The notes under the pieces: generated by a model
Databases searched by the model: none
What the model was told of the DNA's origin: nothing
Seen by the model: only the letters and a program-made list of their open reading frames with translations
Origin: Hyparrhenia diplandra
Lineage: Eukaryota > Streptophyta > Magnoliopsida > Poales > Poaceae
Direction: 5' to 3'
NCBI GenBank assembly: GCA_015847255.1
Contig: JADLZK010009301.1
Span: 1 to 64,000 of the forward strand
DNA length: 64,000 bases
Made by a program: the position numbers and the translations under genes
Shown here: positions 23,704 to 35,836 of the stretch, piece by piece
Layout of the letters: the number at the start of each line of letters is the position of its first letter
Numbering within the stretch: position 1 is the first letter of the stretch

Positions 23704-24649
23704 GGATTCTTGGGCAAAAATTGCAGCCTCTCAATTCCCACCTGAGCTGCTCAGACATGTGTAAGAAACCAAGAATACTTAAATATACACACCACCTGCA
23801 AAAAGAAAAACAAAGAAGAAGCAGACGGACTACGGAGGCATAGGAGTTTAAACATATTTACTCCCTACTTATTTTGCTTTTCTAGATGCTGCTGCTGATT
23901 GAGTGAGTGTGCAAGTGCATCTGCTAGCTGTTTCTTGCTAGTATATTGGACAAGATCAGGTGTAACAAGAAACTCACCAGTTCCTCCTCGCGAAGCAGAA
24001 CTGCAGAAGCCTCCACTCACAGCAGAACAAAGTTCATAGATGAGGTGTATCAAATGAACTCGCAGCTCCTCCACGCGAAGCAGAAGCTTATAACGATCGG
24101 GGCCCGGGGGATGCCGGAGGGGAACAATCAGTGTTGACTTGAGACTTTGCAGCAGGAAGATCGAAGACGGACCCAAGTGGTCTGAAACTGACACCACGAG
24201 AAAATTAGGCGGTTGCATCATGGCGTGGCGGCAGGCCGGGCCGAGCACGACCAACTGTCATGGGCCCATTGGCATCAGTACTGGGTACTTGGGCCCGCTC
24301 ACGCGCGGGAGAACGCACGAGTGTTGTGTGAAAAAGCCCGTTCAGTAAACGAAGGCTAGTGTGAATAGGGAAGACGAAAATTCTACAGAGATGAACTGTG
24401 ATAGAGTTGTTCAAGAAGGCGTTTTGCAAACAAATTACAACAAGGCTTTTCAGGAACCTGGGAGTGCTGAAATGTGCATTAGAAACAGAACCCATCATTT
24501 GCGAAGTTGCCGGGTAGATAAATTTAGTGAAAACATGCAAGGTGCCTTCAAAAGTTTAAGAAGGAACTAGCATTACAATTCAAGTGCTTATTTGACCACC
24601 GGAGGTTGATCTCAGACAAAAGTTTCATACGGAGTAGCAAGTAAGCGAA
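23704..24649. other. Spacer duplicated with the LRR genes
   Basis: The left part is the leader and promoter of LRR copy 2 and matches the leader of copy 3 upstream of 25447 (TCTCAATTCCCACCTGA-type text). The right part, from about 24400, matches the region downstream of copy 2. This shows that the duplication unit included both flanks. GGGCCC-type motifs occur at 24235-24300. Confidence 0.55.
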
Positions 24650-25447
24650 TCATGTGCGGAAGACGTAGGGCTGGAGCCTCTGGCAGAAGAGGAACAGGTG
24701 AGGGAAGTAGAAGGCCACCACGAATCCTACCACGAACCCAGCAGCCGCGCCAATACTGGACTCTTTGTTGATCCTGTGCAATTTCAGCCTCCGTTTGCTT
24801 TTACGGCCGCATTTGGTCAGCAACGGTGCACCACAAAGCCCTTGGTTACCAGCAAAGCTCGATGCCGGAAATTTTATTAGAGGCGATGGAATAGGACCAG
24901 ACAAATGGTTGTCTGTAACATTGAAGTCTGCTAAACGATGAAGCGCACTGAATTCCCCTGGAACATGACCGTTGAGTTGGTTGTGCTGAAGATTGAGAGT
25001 GTTCAGGTAAGTAAGATTTGAGATGCCGACTGGAATTTCACCGGAAAAGCTATTAGATGAGAGGTTCAAAGAAGTCAGGCTGGGCAGCTGCCGTGCAATG
25101 TCTGAAGGGATAGGTCCTGAAAAATTGTTACTTGACAGGTCCAGCTCAGTCATGCTTGTGCAATTCTCAAGACCTTGGGGAAATTGGCCTTCAAGACCCA
25201 AGGTACTGAGACGCAAAGCGAGAACCCTATTCTCACCATCGTTCCAGCATGCCACGCCCGAAAATCTGCATATAAAACCATCATAAACTCTGCCGTCAAA
25301 AATCCATGAGGATTTCAGTATGCCATTGTGATCAGTCACTGACTGTTGTACGGTCTTTAGGCATTGGATGTCAAGATCAGAACCAAAACATGCCGACGAG
25401 CCGCTCAACAGCAGCAACCAAAGGACGAATTTGGTGCCATCAGCCAT
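24650..25447 (-). CDS. Kinase-less BIR-like LRR receptor protein, copy 3 (intact)
   Basis: This is a single-exon gene of 265 aa. Order of parts: signal peptide (about 1-22), LRR N-terminal cap with cysteines near 29, 60 and 67, about five LRRs (75-190; for example LDLSSNNFSGPIP and LNLQHNQLNGHVP), and a C-terminal cap GLCGAPLLTKC (203-213). A basic patch (KSKRRLKLHR), one transmembrane helix (about 232-250) and a tail of roughly a dozen residues ending YVFRT complete it. The cap sequence CWNDGENRVLALRLSTLGL is characteristic of BIR-type inactive LRR receptor kinases. Here the protein stops just after the membrane, so it lacks the whole kinase domain. It could act as a membrane-anchored decoy or co-receptor ectodomain; that is inference. 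Confidence 0.87.
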   Translation of the reverse strand: MADGTKFVLWLLLLSGSSACFGSDLDIQCLKTVQQSVTDHNGILKSSWIFDGRVYDGFICRFSGVACWNDGENRVLALRLSTLGLEGQFPQGLENCTSMTELDLSSNNFSGPIPSDIARQLPSLTSLNLSSNSFSGEIPVGISNLTYLNTLNLQHNQLNGHVPGEFSALHRLADFNVTDNHLSGPIPSPLIKFPASSFAGNQGLCGAPLLTKCGRKSKRRLKLHRINKESSIGAAAGFVVGFVVAFYFPHLFLFCQRLQPYVFRT

Positions 25448-26493
25448 CCTAGAAATGGAACAGAAACAGGTTTCTCGGGCAAAAGTTTCAGCTTCTCAAC
25501 TCCCAGTTTCCCACCTGACCTGCTCAAAACATGTGTAAGAATACTCAAATGCTAACTGTTTCAGTGCAAGGACAAGAGAGGTGTATCAGGGAACTCACCG
25601 GCTGCTCCTCGTGCAGAAGCCACCTCCCGCAACAGATTATAGATGAATGGGAAGAGGCACACACCTCTTAAACGACCCCCCAGGTGGTTATTACAGCCGG
25701 TCCTGACTTGACACTTCAAAGCATTTGGCAGCATCTCCTGACCTGAAGACTTCAAATGTCAAAGAAGTTGACAGCGTCTCCCATTTCCTCCAAGTGGTGC
25801 CAACCGTTTGTACCCATTGTAAATTAACCAATTTCAAAACTCAGTAGCGCATCTTGTGATGGATGCCGGCTTGCATTCTTGCCGGCCTCAAGCCATTATG
25901 TGCCAGATGGTGGACAGGAGGAGCCCTTTCCTCCCTCCCTCGCTGAAAGACAGACGTCGACTAAGCAGTCTGAAGCTGACAACACTAGTGTTTTTTCGCG
26001 TAAGGTTAGGGTGCCGATGCCATCACATCATGACTAAACAATGCTATATTTTTTGAAATACACTAAACAATACTATATGACTGGCAGCCAAGACTGTAAA
26101 TTGCGACATCCAGTTTATCAATGATCTACGGAACGAGCAGTTTCCTAAGATTGACACTACCAGGGAAACACTGATGCCATCACAATCACCGATTTATCAG
26201 GACACTGATTAACTTATATGTGATTATATGTGATGGGCAGCTAAAACATGTGAAGAGTAAAAAGGACGTCTCCCCAAGCTAGTAAGCACTCGAATTCATT
26301 CAGAATAAAAGTATGAATTCATAGTTAAATATTTTCACTTGATGTATTCAATGGGACAACATACTCCCAACAATTGGAGCAAATAAAAGGAAGATGTCAT
26401 CTAACAAAATGAGGCCTCTCTTTATTATTCAATGCAACAGAGGTTCTGATATTACAATGCTCTTCTGATATTGACTAGATTGTACACGGTCTT
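25448..26493. other. Spacer between the LRR array and the reductase pair
   Basis: It holds the leader of LRR copy 3 and the 3' flank of the first reductase. No coding family is recognised. Confidence 0.45.
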
Positions 26494-28585
26494 TCAATCC
26501 CGCGACACACACACGACCTGCTTGCCAACATTTTTACCACTGAACAGACCAACAAAGGCAGCCGGTCCGCTCTCTAGCCCAACACTCATATCTTCCACAT
26601 ATACAATCTTCCCATCTCTGTAATGCTTGGTGATTTCATCGACAAACTGTGGGAACAGGTGTACAAAATCACTCTGGATGAATCCCTTCATTTCTATCCT
26701 CTTGCTTATCAAGGAAAATAGGTTGTGGATCCCAGCAGGAGCAGTTACCCCATGCTGGGAAACCATACCACACACTGCAATACGACCATGTGTTCGCATG
26801 TTGAGTAGTACAGCATCAAGCATCGGCCCACCCACATTCTCAAAGTAGATGTCTATGCCTTCAGGGAAGTACCTACATAGGTGAAAATGCATTTTTACAT
26901 CAAGATCACAGTGTAATAATATGATCTGGATGGATTATTTGTCGATTTTACTTGATCAGGTGACTAAAAAACATATGCAGATAAAGATTATGTCGATGGT
27001 TCCACCACTTTAGCAATAATGGTAAAATGCTCTATATTATGTTCAAGAATAGTATGTTCATCCTAGGTACATAGATCTTTTTCTATTATCTTATCAGATG
27101 ATTGCATAAGATCATCGTCACTAGTTAGCAAAAAGGTGTATATCCACCAAAAGGTTCGTCCATTTCATCAATTTTTCCTGCAAGCTTAATTAGTTTGATA
27201 TGGTTTTTCCCTGAAGAAAATCTAACCTTTTTTTAGGGCAGCAGTCAAGTCAGGCTCTTCCTTATAATTGAAAGCGGCATCAAATCCGAATTTTTTCCTT
27301 TAGGAGCTCAACCTGAACGATATTGGGGACCTTGGATGATACAGCTATATGGGCAATGCATGCAATTAAGTGAATGAAGTACTAGTATGAGTGATTACCT
27401 TCTGATTTGTTCCAGCGCTTCCCACAACATAGCAACCATGGAGCTTTGCAAGTTGACCGACAATTTGCCCAACTGCTCCAGATGCAGCAGAAACAAAAAC
27501 AAACTCCCCTTTCTTTGGTGAACAAATCTCATAGAATCCAACATAAGCTGTAAAACCAGGCATCCCTGTATATGGAGGAGGCACGTAATAAGAGACATAA
27601 GTCTGGTGGATTAAACAATAACTAGCATAGAGAGAAATATCATTTTTTTTGGTTCCAGTATGGCAGTATCTGTCAACCAAGGGAACAGTTTCCCATTTCT
27701 TTCAATCACACAACCCCGAATCATTTGGTGTATCTGTATCTTGTCACAGCATTATGTCTACAAGATGAGAGGGGCATTGATTTATTTGATTATCTCCATT
27801 TCAGTCATGTTCCTTATATGCAATACGTTTCTTCAGCCAAAGTTAGTCTTTCAAAAACAAATAAATAAGTAAATAAATAAAATCACGCCACTGCTCCTGC
27901 TCAACAGCCTATCGTGTTTTGGTACTTCACATCATTTTTTGTTTTCTATGCTTTAGAATACAGCTGAAAAATCTGAAACAGAAAAAAAAAAAACATAAGT
28001 AGGAGTAGGAACTAACCAAGGAGGCCCAGATGATAAGAGAGTGGTATGTCGCTTTGCTGAATCTTCCTGAGCTGTTCAGGCTTGGTGATCAGACTGTAAT
28101 CCTCCCAGCCCGTCATCCGGAAACAATGTCACCAGCACTGAATCCTGGATGAGTGGAGTGAACCACCCTTCCCACACCAAACCCTTCAATAGGCTTCACA
28201 GATCAAGGAAATTGTTCAATCAGCGCACAAATCGTCCACCCCCCACCTTCTAGCTTGCAGCATCAGCAACTAACTAACCAAAGAGCCCAAGCTGAGCTCT
28301 AGCTAAAAAATGGAAAGGGAAACGAGGAAGGGAAGCTCACTGATCCAGGCTTGAAGGGCGGGATGTAGGAGCCTTGGAAGTCCCGCATCCTGCCGCGCAT
28401 GTACGGGTCGCAGGAGAGGTAGAGGTTCTTCACCAGCACCGCGGGCCGGCGGCGCCCTCGGGGACGCGCAGCTCCACTTCGCCGCCGTCGACGAGCTCCA
28501 TGTCGTCCTCCCTCGGCGCGCGGTCGATGTACCCGCGCAGCACCACCTTCCTGTTCCTCGCCACCGCCTCCCGTTCTTGCTCCAT
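26494..28585 (-). CDS. NADPH-dependent 2-alkenal / double-bond reductase, copy A (frame-disrupted)
   Basis: This is a zinc-independent medium-chain dehydrogenase of the leukotriene B4 dehydrogenase-like group. It would reduce the C=C bond of reactive alkenals and enones with NADPH. Five exons on the minus strand: 28341-28585, 28017-28193, 27399-27565, 27227-27312 and 26494-26872. Landmarks are LVKNLYLSCDPYMRGRM, the nucleotide-binding turn SAASGAVGQIVGQ in exon 3, and IDIYFENVGG in exon 5. The C-terminus is KQVVCVSRD. Breaks relative to copy B: one base lost at 28441-28446 (exon 1) and one G lost at 28117-28120 (exon 2). Relative to the family frame, one A is gained at 27291-27296 and two are gained at the end of exon 4. 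Several of these are at homopolymers. Copy A and copy B form a tandem duplicate that includes introns and flanks. Confidence 0.85.
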
Positions 28586-29696
28586 GCCGCCGCCGCCGCC
28601 GCCGTCGCCTCCTGCCCGGGAACACAGCGCGTCGGTTTCCACGCTCTTCACTTATGCTGCTCTGTCGGGAGTTCCCTGTGCGGATCGACAAGGATTTTGT
28701 GCGCGAGCGCAGCGACGCAGGGGCGGCCGGGTAGGTGCGCGGCGCGCCGCGTTCGGATAGCGGAACGGCCCGCGCCTCGGCGGTGTGTGGCCGGCCGTTG
28801 AGATTCCGGTTGGTGACCCGACCGCCCACGTCACGTCTGGGCCGATTGCGATGCGCGCTGAGATCTCGTAGGCTGACTGACCGCTCGGCAGCACGTGCGC
28901 AAACGCAGGGGCGGGTAGGTGCCGTGCGCGGCCGCGGCACGACGCGCCATGGATGGGACAGCGGAACGGCCCGCGGCGCCTCGGTGTGACCGCTGGATTT
29001 CAGTCGGAGGCCACCACGGCACGTTTGGCAGGACGGGTTGCGGTGCGTGCTGAGGGCTGTCCATGTGTGCGTCGCGGCCGGCTCGGGGAGAAGATGCGGT
29101 GCGCACGGCCACCGGCGGCGGGGGACTAGAGCCGCAACATGCGGCCAGCCGGCACCGGATGGAGTGGCACTGGTCTCCTGGAGGAGCAGGGGGGAGCAAG
29201 GGGAGCAATACCACCATGGCGCACCGTGCACGGCATAGCTCGGTGTTGGGCCGCTGGATAGAGCTGGCCACGGACCACGGGAAGGGTATGGGGCCTTATT
29301 ATATTCCATGGGCTCGAAAGCGCAACGAAATGGGCGCAACGCAACGGCGATGGGCCTGATTATTAAGACCACTAAACCCGGCTAAGTTTTGTCGCAAATA
29401 AAAGTATGAATTGAACTTGATGTATTCAATAGTTAAAGTTCAAATATCCGCGCACCTTTTGGGATTTTTAGATTTTCACTAGCGACCGTTGATGTATTCA
29501 ATGGAGGGGTGAGTGTGCGTCGTGTCATACAAAAAAAAAAAAAAAAAAAAAAATACTCCCAACAGGAGCAAATAAAAGGTAAGTCTGAACAAGATCATGG
29601 TACATCCAACAAAAGATGCCATCCAACAAGATGAGGCCTCTCTTTATTGTTCAATGCAACAGAGGTTCTGATATTACAATGCTCTTCTGATGTTGA
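28586..29696. other. GC-rich upstream flank of copy A and downstream flank of copy B
   Basis: The GC-rich half (28590-29370) holds internal repeats of the type GCGGAACGGCCCGCG...GCCTCGG and resembles the upstream flank of copy B (32160-32650). Long open frames here are composition artefacts. The right part contains a 23-base A run near 29530-29553 and the 3' flank of copy B. Confidence 0.45.
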
Positions 29697-32131
29697 CTAG
29701 ATTGTACAATCCCGCGACACACACACGACCTGCTTGTCAACATTTTTACCACTGAACAGACCAACAAAGGCAGCTGGTCCACTCTCCAGCCCAACACTCA
29801 TATCTTCCTCCAGCCCAACACTCATATCTTCCACATATACAATCTTCCCATCTCTGTAATGCTTGGTGATTTCATCGACGAACTGTGGGAACAGGTGTAC
29901 AAAATCACTCTGGATGAATCCCTTCATCTCTATCCTCTTGCTAATCAAGGAGAACAGGTTGTGGATCCCAGCAGGAGCAGTTACCCCGGAAACCATACCA
30001 CACACTGCAATACGGCCATGTGTTCGCATGTTGAGTAGTACAACATCAAGCATCGGCCCACCCACATTCTCAAAGTAGATGTCTATGCCTTCAGGGAAAT
30101 ACCTATATAGGTAAAAATGCATTTTTACATCAAGATCACAGCGTAATAATATGATCAGGATGGATCATTTGACAATTTTACTCGATCAGGTGACTGAAAA
30201 ACATATGCAGATAAAGATTATGTCGATGGTTCCACCATTTTAGCAATAATGGTAAAATGCTGCATATTATGTTCAAGAATAGTATGCTCATCCTAGGTAC
30301 ATAAAACTTTTTCTATTATCAGATGATCGCATAAGTTCATCGTCATTAGTTAGCAAAAAGGCTTATATGCACCTAAAGGTTCATCCATTTCAGTATGATC
30401 CAAGTTTGGTTCATCAATTTTTCCTGCAAGCTAAATTAGTTTGATATGGTTTTTCTCTGAAGAAAATCTGACCTTTTTAGGGCAGCAGTCAAGTCAGGCT
30501 CTTCCTTGTAATTGAAAGCTGCATCAAATCCGAATTTTTTTCCTTTAGGAGCTCAACCTGAAAGACACTGAGGACCCTGGATGACACAGCTATAAGGGCA
30601 ATGCATGCAGGTAAGGTAGGGATGAAGTACTAGTATGAGTGAGTACCTTCTGATTTGTTCCAGCGCTTCCCACAACATAGCAACCATGGAGCTTTGCAAG
30701 TTGACCAACAATTTGCCCAACAGCTCCAGATGCAGCAGAAACAAAACAAACTCCCCCTTTCTTTGGTGAACAAATCTCATAGAATCCAACGTAAGCTGTA
30801 AAACCAGGCATTCCTGTATACGGAGGAGGCACGTAATAAGAGACATAAGTCTGGTGGATTAAACAATAGCTAGCATAGAGAGAAATATCTTCTTTTTTTT
30901 TCATTCCAGTATATGTCAACCAAGGGTACAGTTTCCTATTTCTTTCAATCACACAACCCCGAATCATTTGGTGTATTTGTATCTTGTCACAGCATTATGT
31001 CTACAAGATGAGAGGGGCATTGATTTATTTGATTATCTCCATTTCAGTCATGTTCCTTATATGCAATACGTTTCTTCAGCCAAAGTTAGTCTTTCAAAAC
31101 AAATAAATAAGTAAATAAATAAAATCACGCCACTGCTCCTGCTCAACAGCCTATCGTGTTTTGGTACTTCACATCATTTTTTGTTTTCTATGCTTTAGAA
31201 TACAGCTGAAAAATCTGAAACAGAAAAAAAAAAAAACATAAGTAGGGTAGGAACTAACCAAGGAGGCCCACATGATAAGAGAGTGGTATGTCGCTTTGCT
31301 GAATCTTCCTGAGCTGTTCAGGCTTGGTTATCAGACTGTAGTCCTCCCAGCCCGTCATCCCGGAAACAATGTCACCAGCACTGAATCCTGGATGAGTGGA
31401 GTCGACCACCCTCCCCACACCAAACCCTTCAATAGGCTTCACAGATCAAGGAAAATTGCTCAATCAGCGCACAAATCGTCCACCCTGACCTTTCAGCTTG
31501 CAGCTTCAGCAACTTTTTTTTTTTTTAAATATGCAGCTTTAGCAACTAACTAACCAAAGAGCCGTGTTTGGTTCGTGAATAGGCAAGCCTAACTAGCAAA
31601 ACTAAGCCAGGCTAACCTAAGCCTGCCTCGACCAAGCCAAGCATCGATTGTTTAGATGTGTGTGTGCTAACCTGGCTAGGATGAGTTTGTGTTTAGTTTG
31701 GTTGGCTTGGTTTGCGTGCAGTCACCTCTTATTTTGGGTTGGTGAGTTCACCCCCTTTGAGACATTTTACAGAACACGTGGTGGGTGTGCTCAACTGGCC
31801 TGGCAAGCACCTTCAGCTTCCCTATCAGCTATCACTGTGGTGAGCACTGAAAAATGGAAAGGGAAACGAGGAAGGGAAGCTCACTGATCCAGGCTTGAAT
31901 GGCGGGATGTAGGAGACGTGGAACTCCCGCATCCTGCCCCGCATGTACGGGTCGCAGGAGAGGTAGAGGTTCTTCACCAGCACCGCAGGGCCGGCGGCGC
32001 CCTTTGGGAACGCGCAGCTCCACGTCGCCGGCGTCGATGAGCTCCATGTCGTCCTCCCTCGGAGCGCGCTCGATGTACCCGCGCAGCACCACCTTCCTGT
32101 TCCTCACCACCGCCTGTCGCTCTTGCTCCAT
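29697..32131 (-). CDS. NADPH-dependent 2-alkenal / double-bond reductase, copy B (frame-disrupted)
   Basis: Five exons: 31885-32131, 31259-31436, 30647-30813, 30473-30557 and 29697-30102. The protein is nearly identical to copy A where both can be read (for example EQLRKIQQSDIPLSYH in exon 2, SAASGAVGQIVGQ in exon 3). Exon 2 is intact here (GDIVSGMTGWEDYS), unlike in copy A. Exon 1 has one extra base at 32001-32007. Exon 3 has a +1 G and a -1 T sixteen bases apart, which change KKGEFVF to KKGGVCF and then restore the frame. Exon 4 has seven As where five are expected. Exon 5 carries a 24-bp in-frame tandem duplication (EDMSVGLE twice), lacks the Gln-His before GVTAPAG, and ends in three extra residues (CTI). 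Confidence 0.85.
31560..31845. mobile_element. Insertion in intron 1 of reductase copy B
   Basis: Copy A and copy B match up to CAACTAACTAACCAAAGAGCC and again from AAAAATGGAAAGGGAAACGA. Copy B has about 290 extra bases between, starting CGTGTTTGGTTCGTGAATAG. This is probably a MITE; no clear inverted repeat was found. Confidence 0.5.
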
Positions 32132-34078
32132 GCCGCCGCCGTCGCCGCTCGCCCGGGAACACAGCACTCGCTTTCCACGCTCTTCGCTTCTGCTGTTCTG
32201 CCGGGGAGTTTGCGGATGATTTTGTCATAGGGGCCGGCGGGAGGTGCGCGGCGCGGCGCGGCGCGTTCGGACAGCTCGACAGGACGTCGGTTTGGCCCGC
32301 CACGTCCATCTGCCGTGAGCTTACTGTGCGCAAACGCACGACGCGCCATGGGATGGCGCAGTGGAACGGGCCACGGCGCCTCGGTGGACCGCAGGAGGCT
32401 ACCACAGGTTTGGGCAGGACGTTTTGTGTGCTGCCGTGCTGCGGGCCGGTAGCACCGACAGCCGGCGGCTCGTCGGCCACCGACGCCGGTTGCAAACGGG
32501 CCACCTTCGGCTGTCGCCGGAAACGTCCAGCTCCATGTCGATTTTGCTCGGAGCGCGCGCTCGATGTACCCGCGGGGACTGGGTAGGTGCGGTTTACTCA
32601 AAACCGCGCGGCCTTGCTCCAGTTAACGACGCCGCCGCCGCCGCTTAGGTGGCAACACAGCGACTCGGGCGCCTTGGGCTGTTCTGCCGGGAGTTTGCTT
32701 CATGTGGAGTCCAAAGAAAAATTTGTTTTTCAATTTTATGATTTTTTATAATTTATTATGATTTTTAAATATTGAAATAAATAAATTTCATCGACATCGG
32801 ACGTCTATTTTATGATTTTTCTCAGGATTTATATGATTTTTTGAAAAGATATACGCACAAATAAATTGGCCCGCCACGTCCATCTTGCCGTGAATGGCCG
32901 CCCCACTTTCGTTCCACCTAGTGTGACCTGGCAAACTTTTATTAAACACTAAGAAACGTGGTTGAGTATAGGGTGGGTGCCGTGACGCCATTAATTTTTT
33001 TCGGGCGTCATGGGTGGCATGCCGATCCACCGTCGCCTTGGGCGCCTTGGGAAATGGGGAGTTGTACTCTTCGAAAGTGTTTATCAATGTATCTATCGAT
33101 GTAGATCTTGCGGGTGAAATCCCTATCCATGTTGGACAGTCAGTGATGGTGTGCCTACGTCATGTTCCTCTCGTTCCACACGTGGTTCACATTTTGGTGA
33201 CTTCGTTTTGACACCAAAGCTTCTAAGGAAACGAGGGTGTGAAGGATTTCTACTGCACAAGATCAAATTTTAATGTCTGACATCAAGAGTTTCTAAGTAA
33301 AATAGGATGCAAAAGATGGTTGCTGTACAAAGATCAAAGCAAGCTAAGGACAAAGTTGGAAGCTTAGCATTTCTAGTTCAGTCTCATTAATTACTCTTTG
33401 TTTTTTTTTTTTGTTCCTTAGTTTGATTGCGTATATCCAATCCTAATTAAATAAAATGATGCGCAAACCTTTTGTTTATTTGAGAGAGAGAAAAAAACCT
33501 ATGTATATGCAGGTGTGGATATAGAGGCTAAATTTCTATCTACTTACTTTTTAGAGAGAGGGGAGGGAGGGAGGGAGCGAGGGAGGCAAGTAGCCCCTAC
33601 TGAATATATTAGAGAGCAATGATGAGTACAAAGGAAGCGCTTGAAAGTTGAAAGCCTCTAATTCTGGGGGGGAAAGAGTTGAAGAAAAATATTGGAGTAG
33701 GAGATCGGAAGTGGACGGATGAAAAAAAAAAGTTACAAGGATAGGTCTACAACAAAACCATGCTCTTGGTGGTTGTAATCTTTAAGAGGTTTTCAGCTTA
33801 GCTTGGTGCTGGAATTGTGCTCTAAGAGCTTTTTATTGAGTGCATAGACCACAATAATAAACTTATTTTCCAAAAAAAGACTCACTCATCTAATAATCAT
33901 AATGCAAAAAAAATGTAAAGGATTAAAAACCAACAGATGTGACTAATCATCTAATGTTCGCGTAGTCTAAGCACCCGCTACATACATACTCCGTACATAA
34001 TACACTCGACGTATGTATGCATCTATATATACAAGTGACGATGCATCGTCATGCAACTAATATAACTGCCGTGATTCA
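32132..34078. other. Spacer between the reductase pair and the polygalacturonase
   Basis: The GC-rich upstream flank of copy B runs to about 32650. AT-rich sequence follows, with a purine-rich GGGAGGGA tract near 33557-33592. Around 33530-33640 the sequence resembles the end of a decayed LINE on the minus strand. No coding family was seen. Confidence 0.4.
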
Positions 34079-35709
34079 TCAGAGGCAGCTCGGGGGCAGC
34101 ACGAGGCCGAGCGTGGTCCCCTGCACGTTCCGGCAGTAGGACTTGGCGGCGGCCCGGTTCTGGTACGTCAGCGCCACGTCCTGCAGCCTGATGCCGCTGC
34201 AGGGGTTGCTCCGGCTGCAGTCGAAGTTGACGGCCACCGGCGTCGCCGACGAGCCCCGGATGCCCACGTACCGCACGTCGCTGATCCTGATGCCGGAGCT
34301 CCTGCCGGCGCCGGGGCAGCCGCTGCTGTTGGGGCAGTAGTTCTGGTCGATGATGATGGGGTTGTCGACGCCGGACATGGTGGCGTCCGCGAAGGTGACC
34401 CCAGTGACGAAGCCACGCTTGGAGCCGCCCCACGTCTTGATCCGTAGCCCGTTCATGGTGCCGGTGAACCACGTCGTCTTCACCGTCACGTTCTGCACCG
34501 CCTCCACCTCCATGCCCTGCTGCTTGCCCAGGCTCCCAATGCTAAGAATAGTTGAACAAGTCATCACAATATTAGTGGATGGATTAGGTACAAACCCAAA
34601 TGTCATGCATGCGAGTAGTATATGCTAACTAGAGTATGAAGGTCAGGTCTGTTTCCACTAAAACGTTGCCACCGTGGTCTGACTTTGGAGATCTTTCAAC
34701 TTTCGATGCCGTTTCAGTCAAACCAGTTTACGGATTGATTTCCATAAACCAGCTCAAATTTCCATTCCCATGCTTTGATTTTCCCTCGATTTAATTCCTA
34801 ACTTGAGCATTTCTGCCTCATTCATGCAGACAAACCACCGCGCATCGCGCTGACGCACTGACGACCGAGACGACGACGTACCTGATGCCGTGGCCGGGGC
34901 CGCAGGCGACGCGCTCGATCCAGAGGTGAGAGTTCCCGGGGCCGACGGAAATGCAGTCGTCGCCGGTGCTGATCCTGGCGTCGTACACCGACACATGGCT
35001 GGACATGTGCAGGTGGATCCCGTCGGTGTTGGGGCTGTCCGCCGGCGCCTCCACCGTCACCCCGCGCACCGTCACGCCGTCGCACTGCAGCACCACCCAC
35101 GTGGAACAGCTCGCTGTCCACCGACCGCAACCCTGCCACCACCACGTCCTTGGAGTTGGCGATCGTCAGAGACTGTATGCGCTCAAGCAAGCACGCATTA
35201 CATTAGCTTGTGCTATATCGATCGTCAGGTTTCGAGTTTCGATCGACGGACGACGTACCGACGTGGGGTTCGGACAGTCGCGCTGCCCGCCGCGCCGTCT
35301 GCAGGCCCAGAGCGCCCTGCCGCGGCCGTCGAGCGTGCCGCCGCCGGAGACGACGAGGCCATCCATGTTCTCGAACGTGATCCACCGCCCCGACGAGCCG
35401 CGCGCACCGTAGCGCGCGGGGGGCGACGACCGTGCCGGCGATGGCGAACGTCACGGCGCGGCTGTTGCACGGCCCGGTGAACGTGGCGCTCCGCACCAGG
35501 TACCGGCCGGGCGGCACGTACACGGTGGCCGGGCGGGTCGAGCGGCAGGCGTCCGCCCACGCGCGGTGGAAGGGTTCCTCCGCGTTCGACGCGCCGTCGG
35601 GGCGGGCGCCGTAGCGCAGCACGTTGTACACTGCGCCGCCGGCTGGGTCGGGCAGGAACAGGAGGGCGGCGTGCAGGTGCACGAGCAAGCTCAGAACAGG
35701 CTTGGCCAT
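34079..35709 (-). CDS. Polygalacturonase (GH28), two single-base frame breaks
   Basis: This is a pectin-hydrolysing glycoside hydrolase family 28 enzyme, secreted to the cell wall. Exons on the minus strand: 35259-35709, 34882-35172 and 34079-34541. A signal peptide (LSLLVHLHAALLFL) is followed by YNVLRYGARPDG, the standard start of the mature plant enzyme. All four family signatures are present: SPNTDGIH, GDDCISVG, CGPGHGI and RIKTW. The C-terminus LGLVLPPSCL is typical. Frame breaks: a run of six G (plus strand) at 35418-35423 where five restore TVVAPARYGARG, and one extra base at 35095-35098 where its removal restores SELFHVVVLQCDGV. Both are +1 in homopolymers, so the gene may well be functional. 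Confidence 0.88.
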
Positions 35710-35826
35710 GGACATGTATGTATGTGTGTTCCCGCCGGCCTCCGGATGCACGCGGCGAGTTGTGATTCTGCAGGCTGACAGGTGATAGTTAGGTATGTGT
35801 TCGACGATGTGCAAGCTTGTACACGT

Positions 35827-35836
35827 GTATTTATAG
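35827..35836 (-). promoter_or_regulatory. TATA box of the polygalacturonase gene
   Basis: On the minus strand CTATAAATAC lies about 118 bases upstream of the ATG at 35709, a normal TATA-to-ATG distance for a gene with a short leader. Confidence 0.6.

Noticed and set aside
26627..26848. Plus-strand small open frames opposite reductase exon 5 (and again at 29863-30078)
   Set aside because: They are antisense shadows of a conserved exon.
28299..29372. Open frame of 357 codons on the minus strand
   Set aside because: Only its last part overlaps the real reductase exon 1. The rest is GC-driven Arg/Pro/Ala sequence with no family and contains no plausible exon signals.
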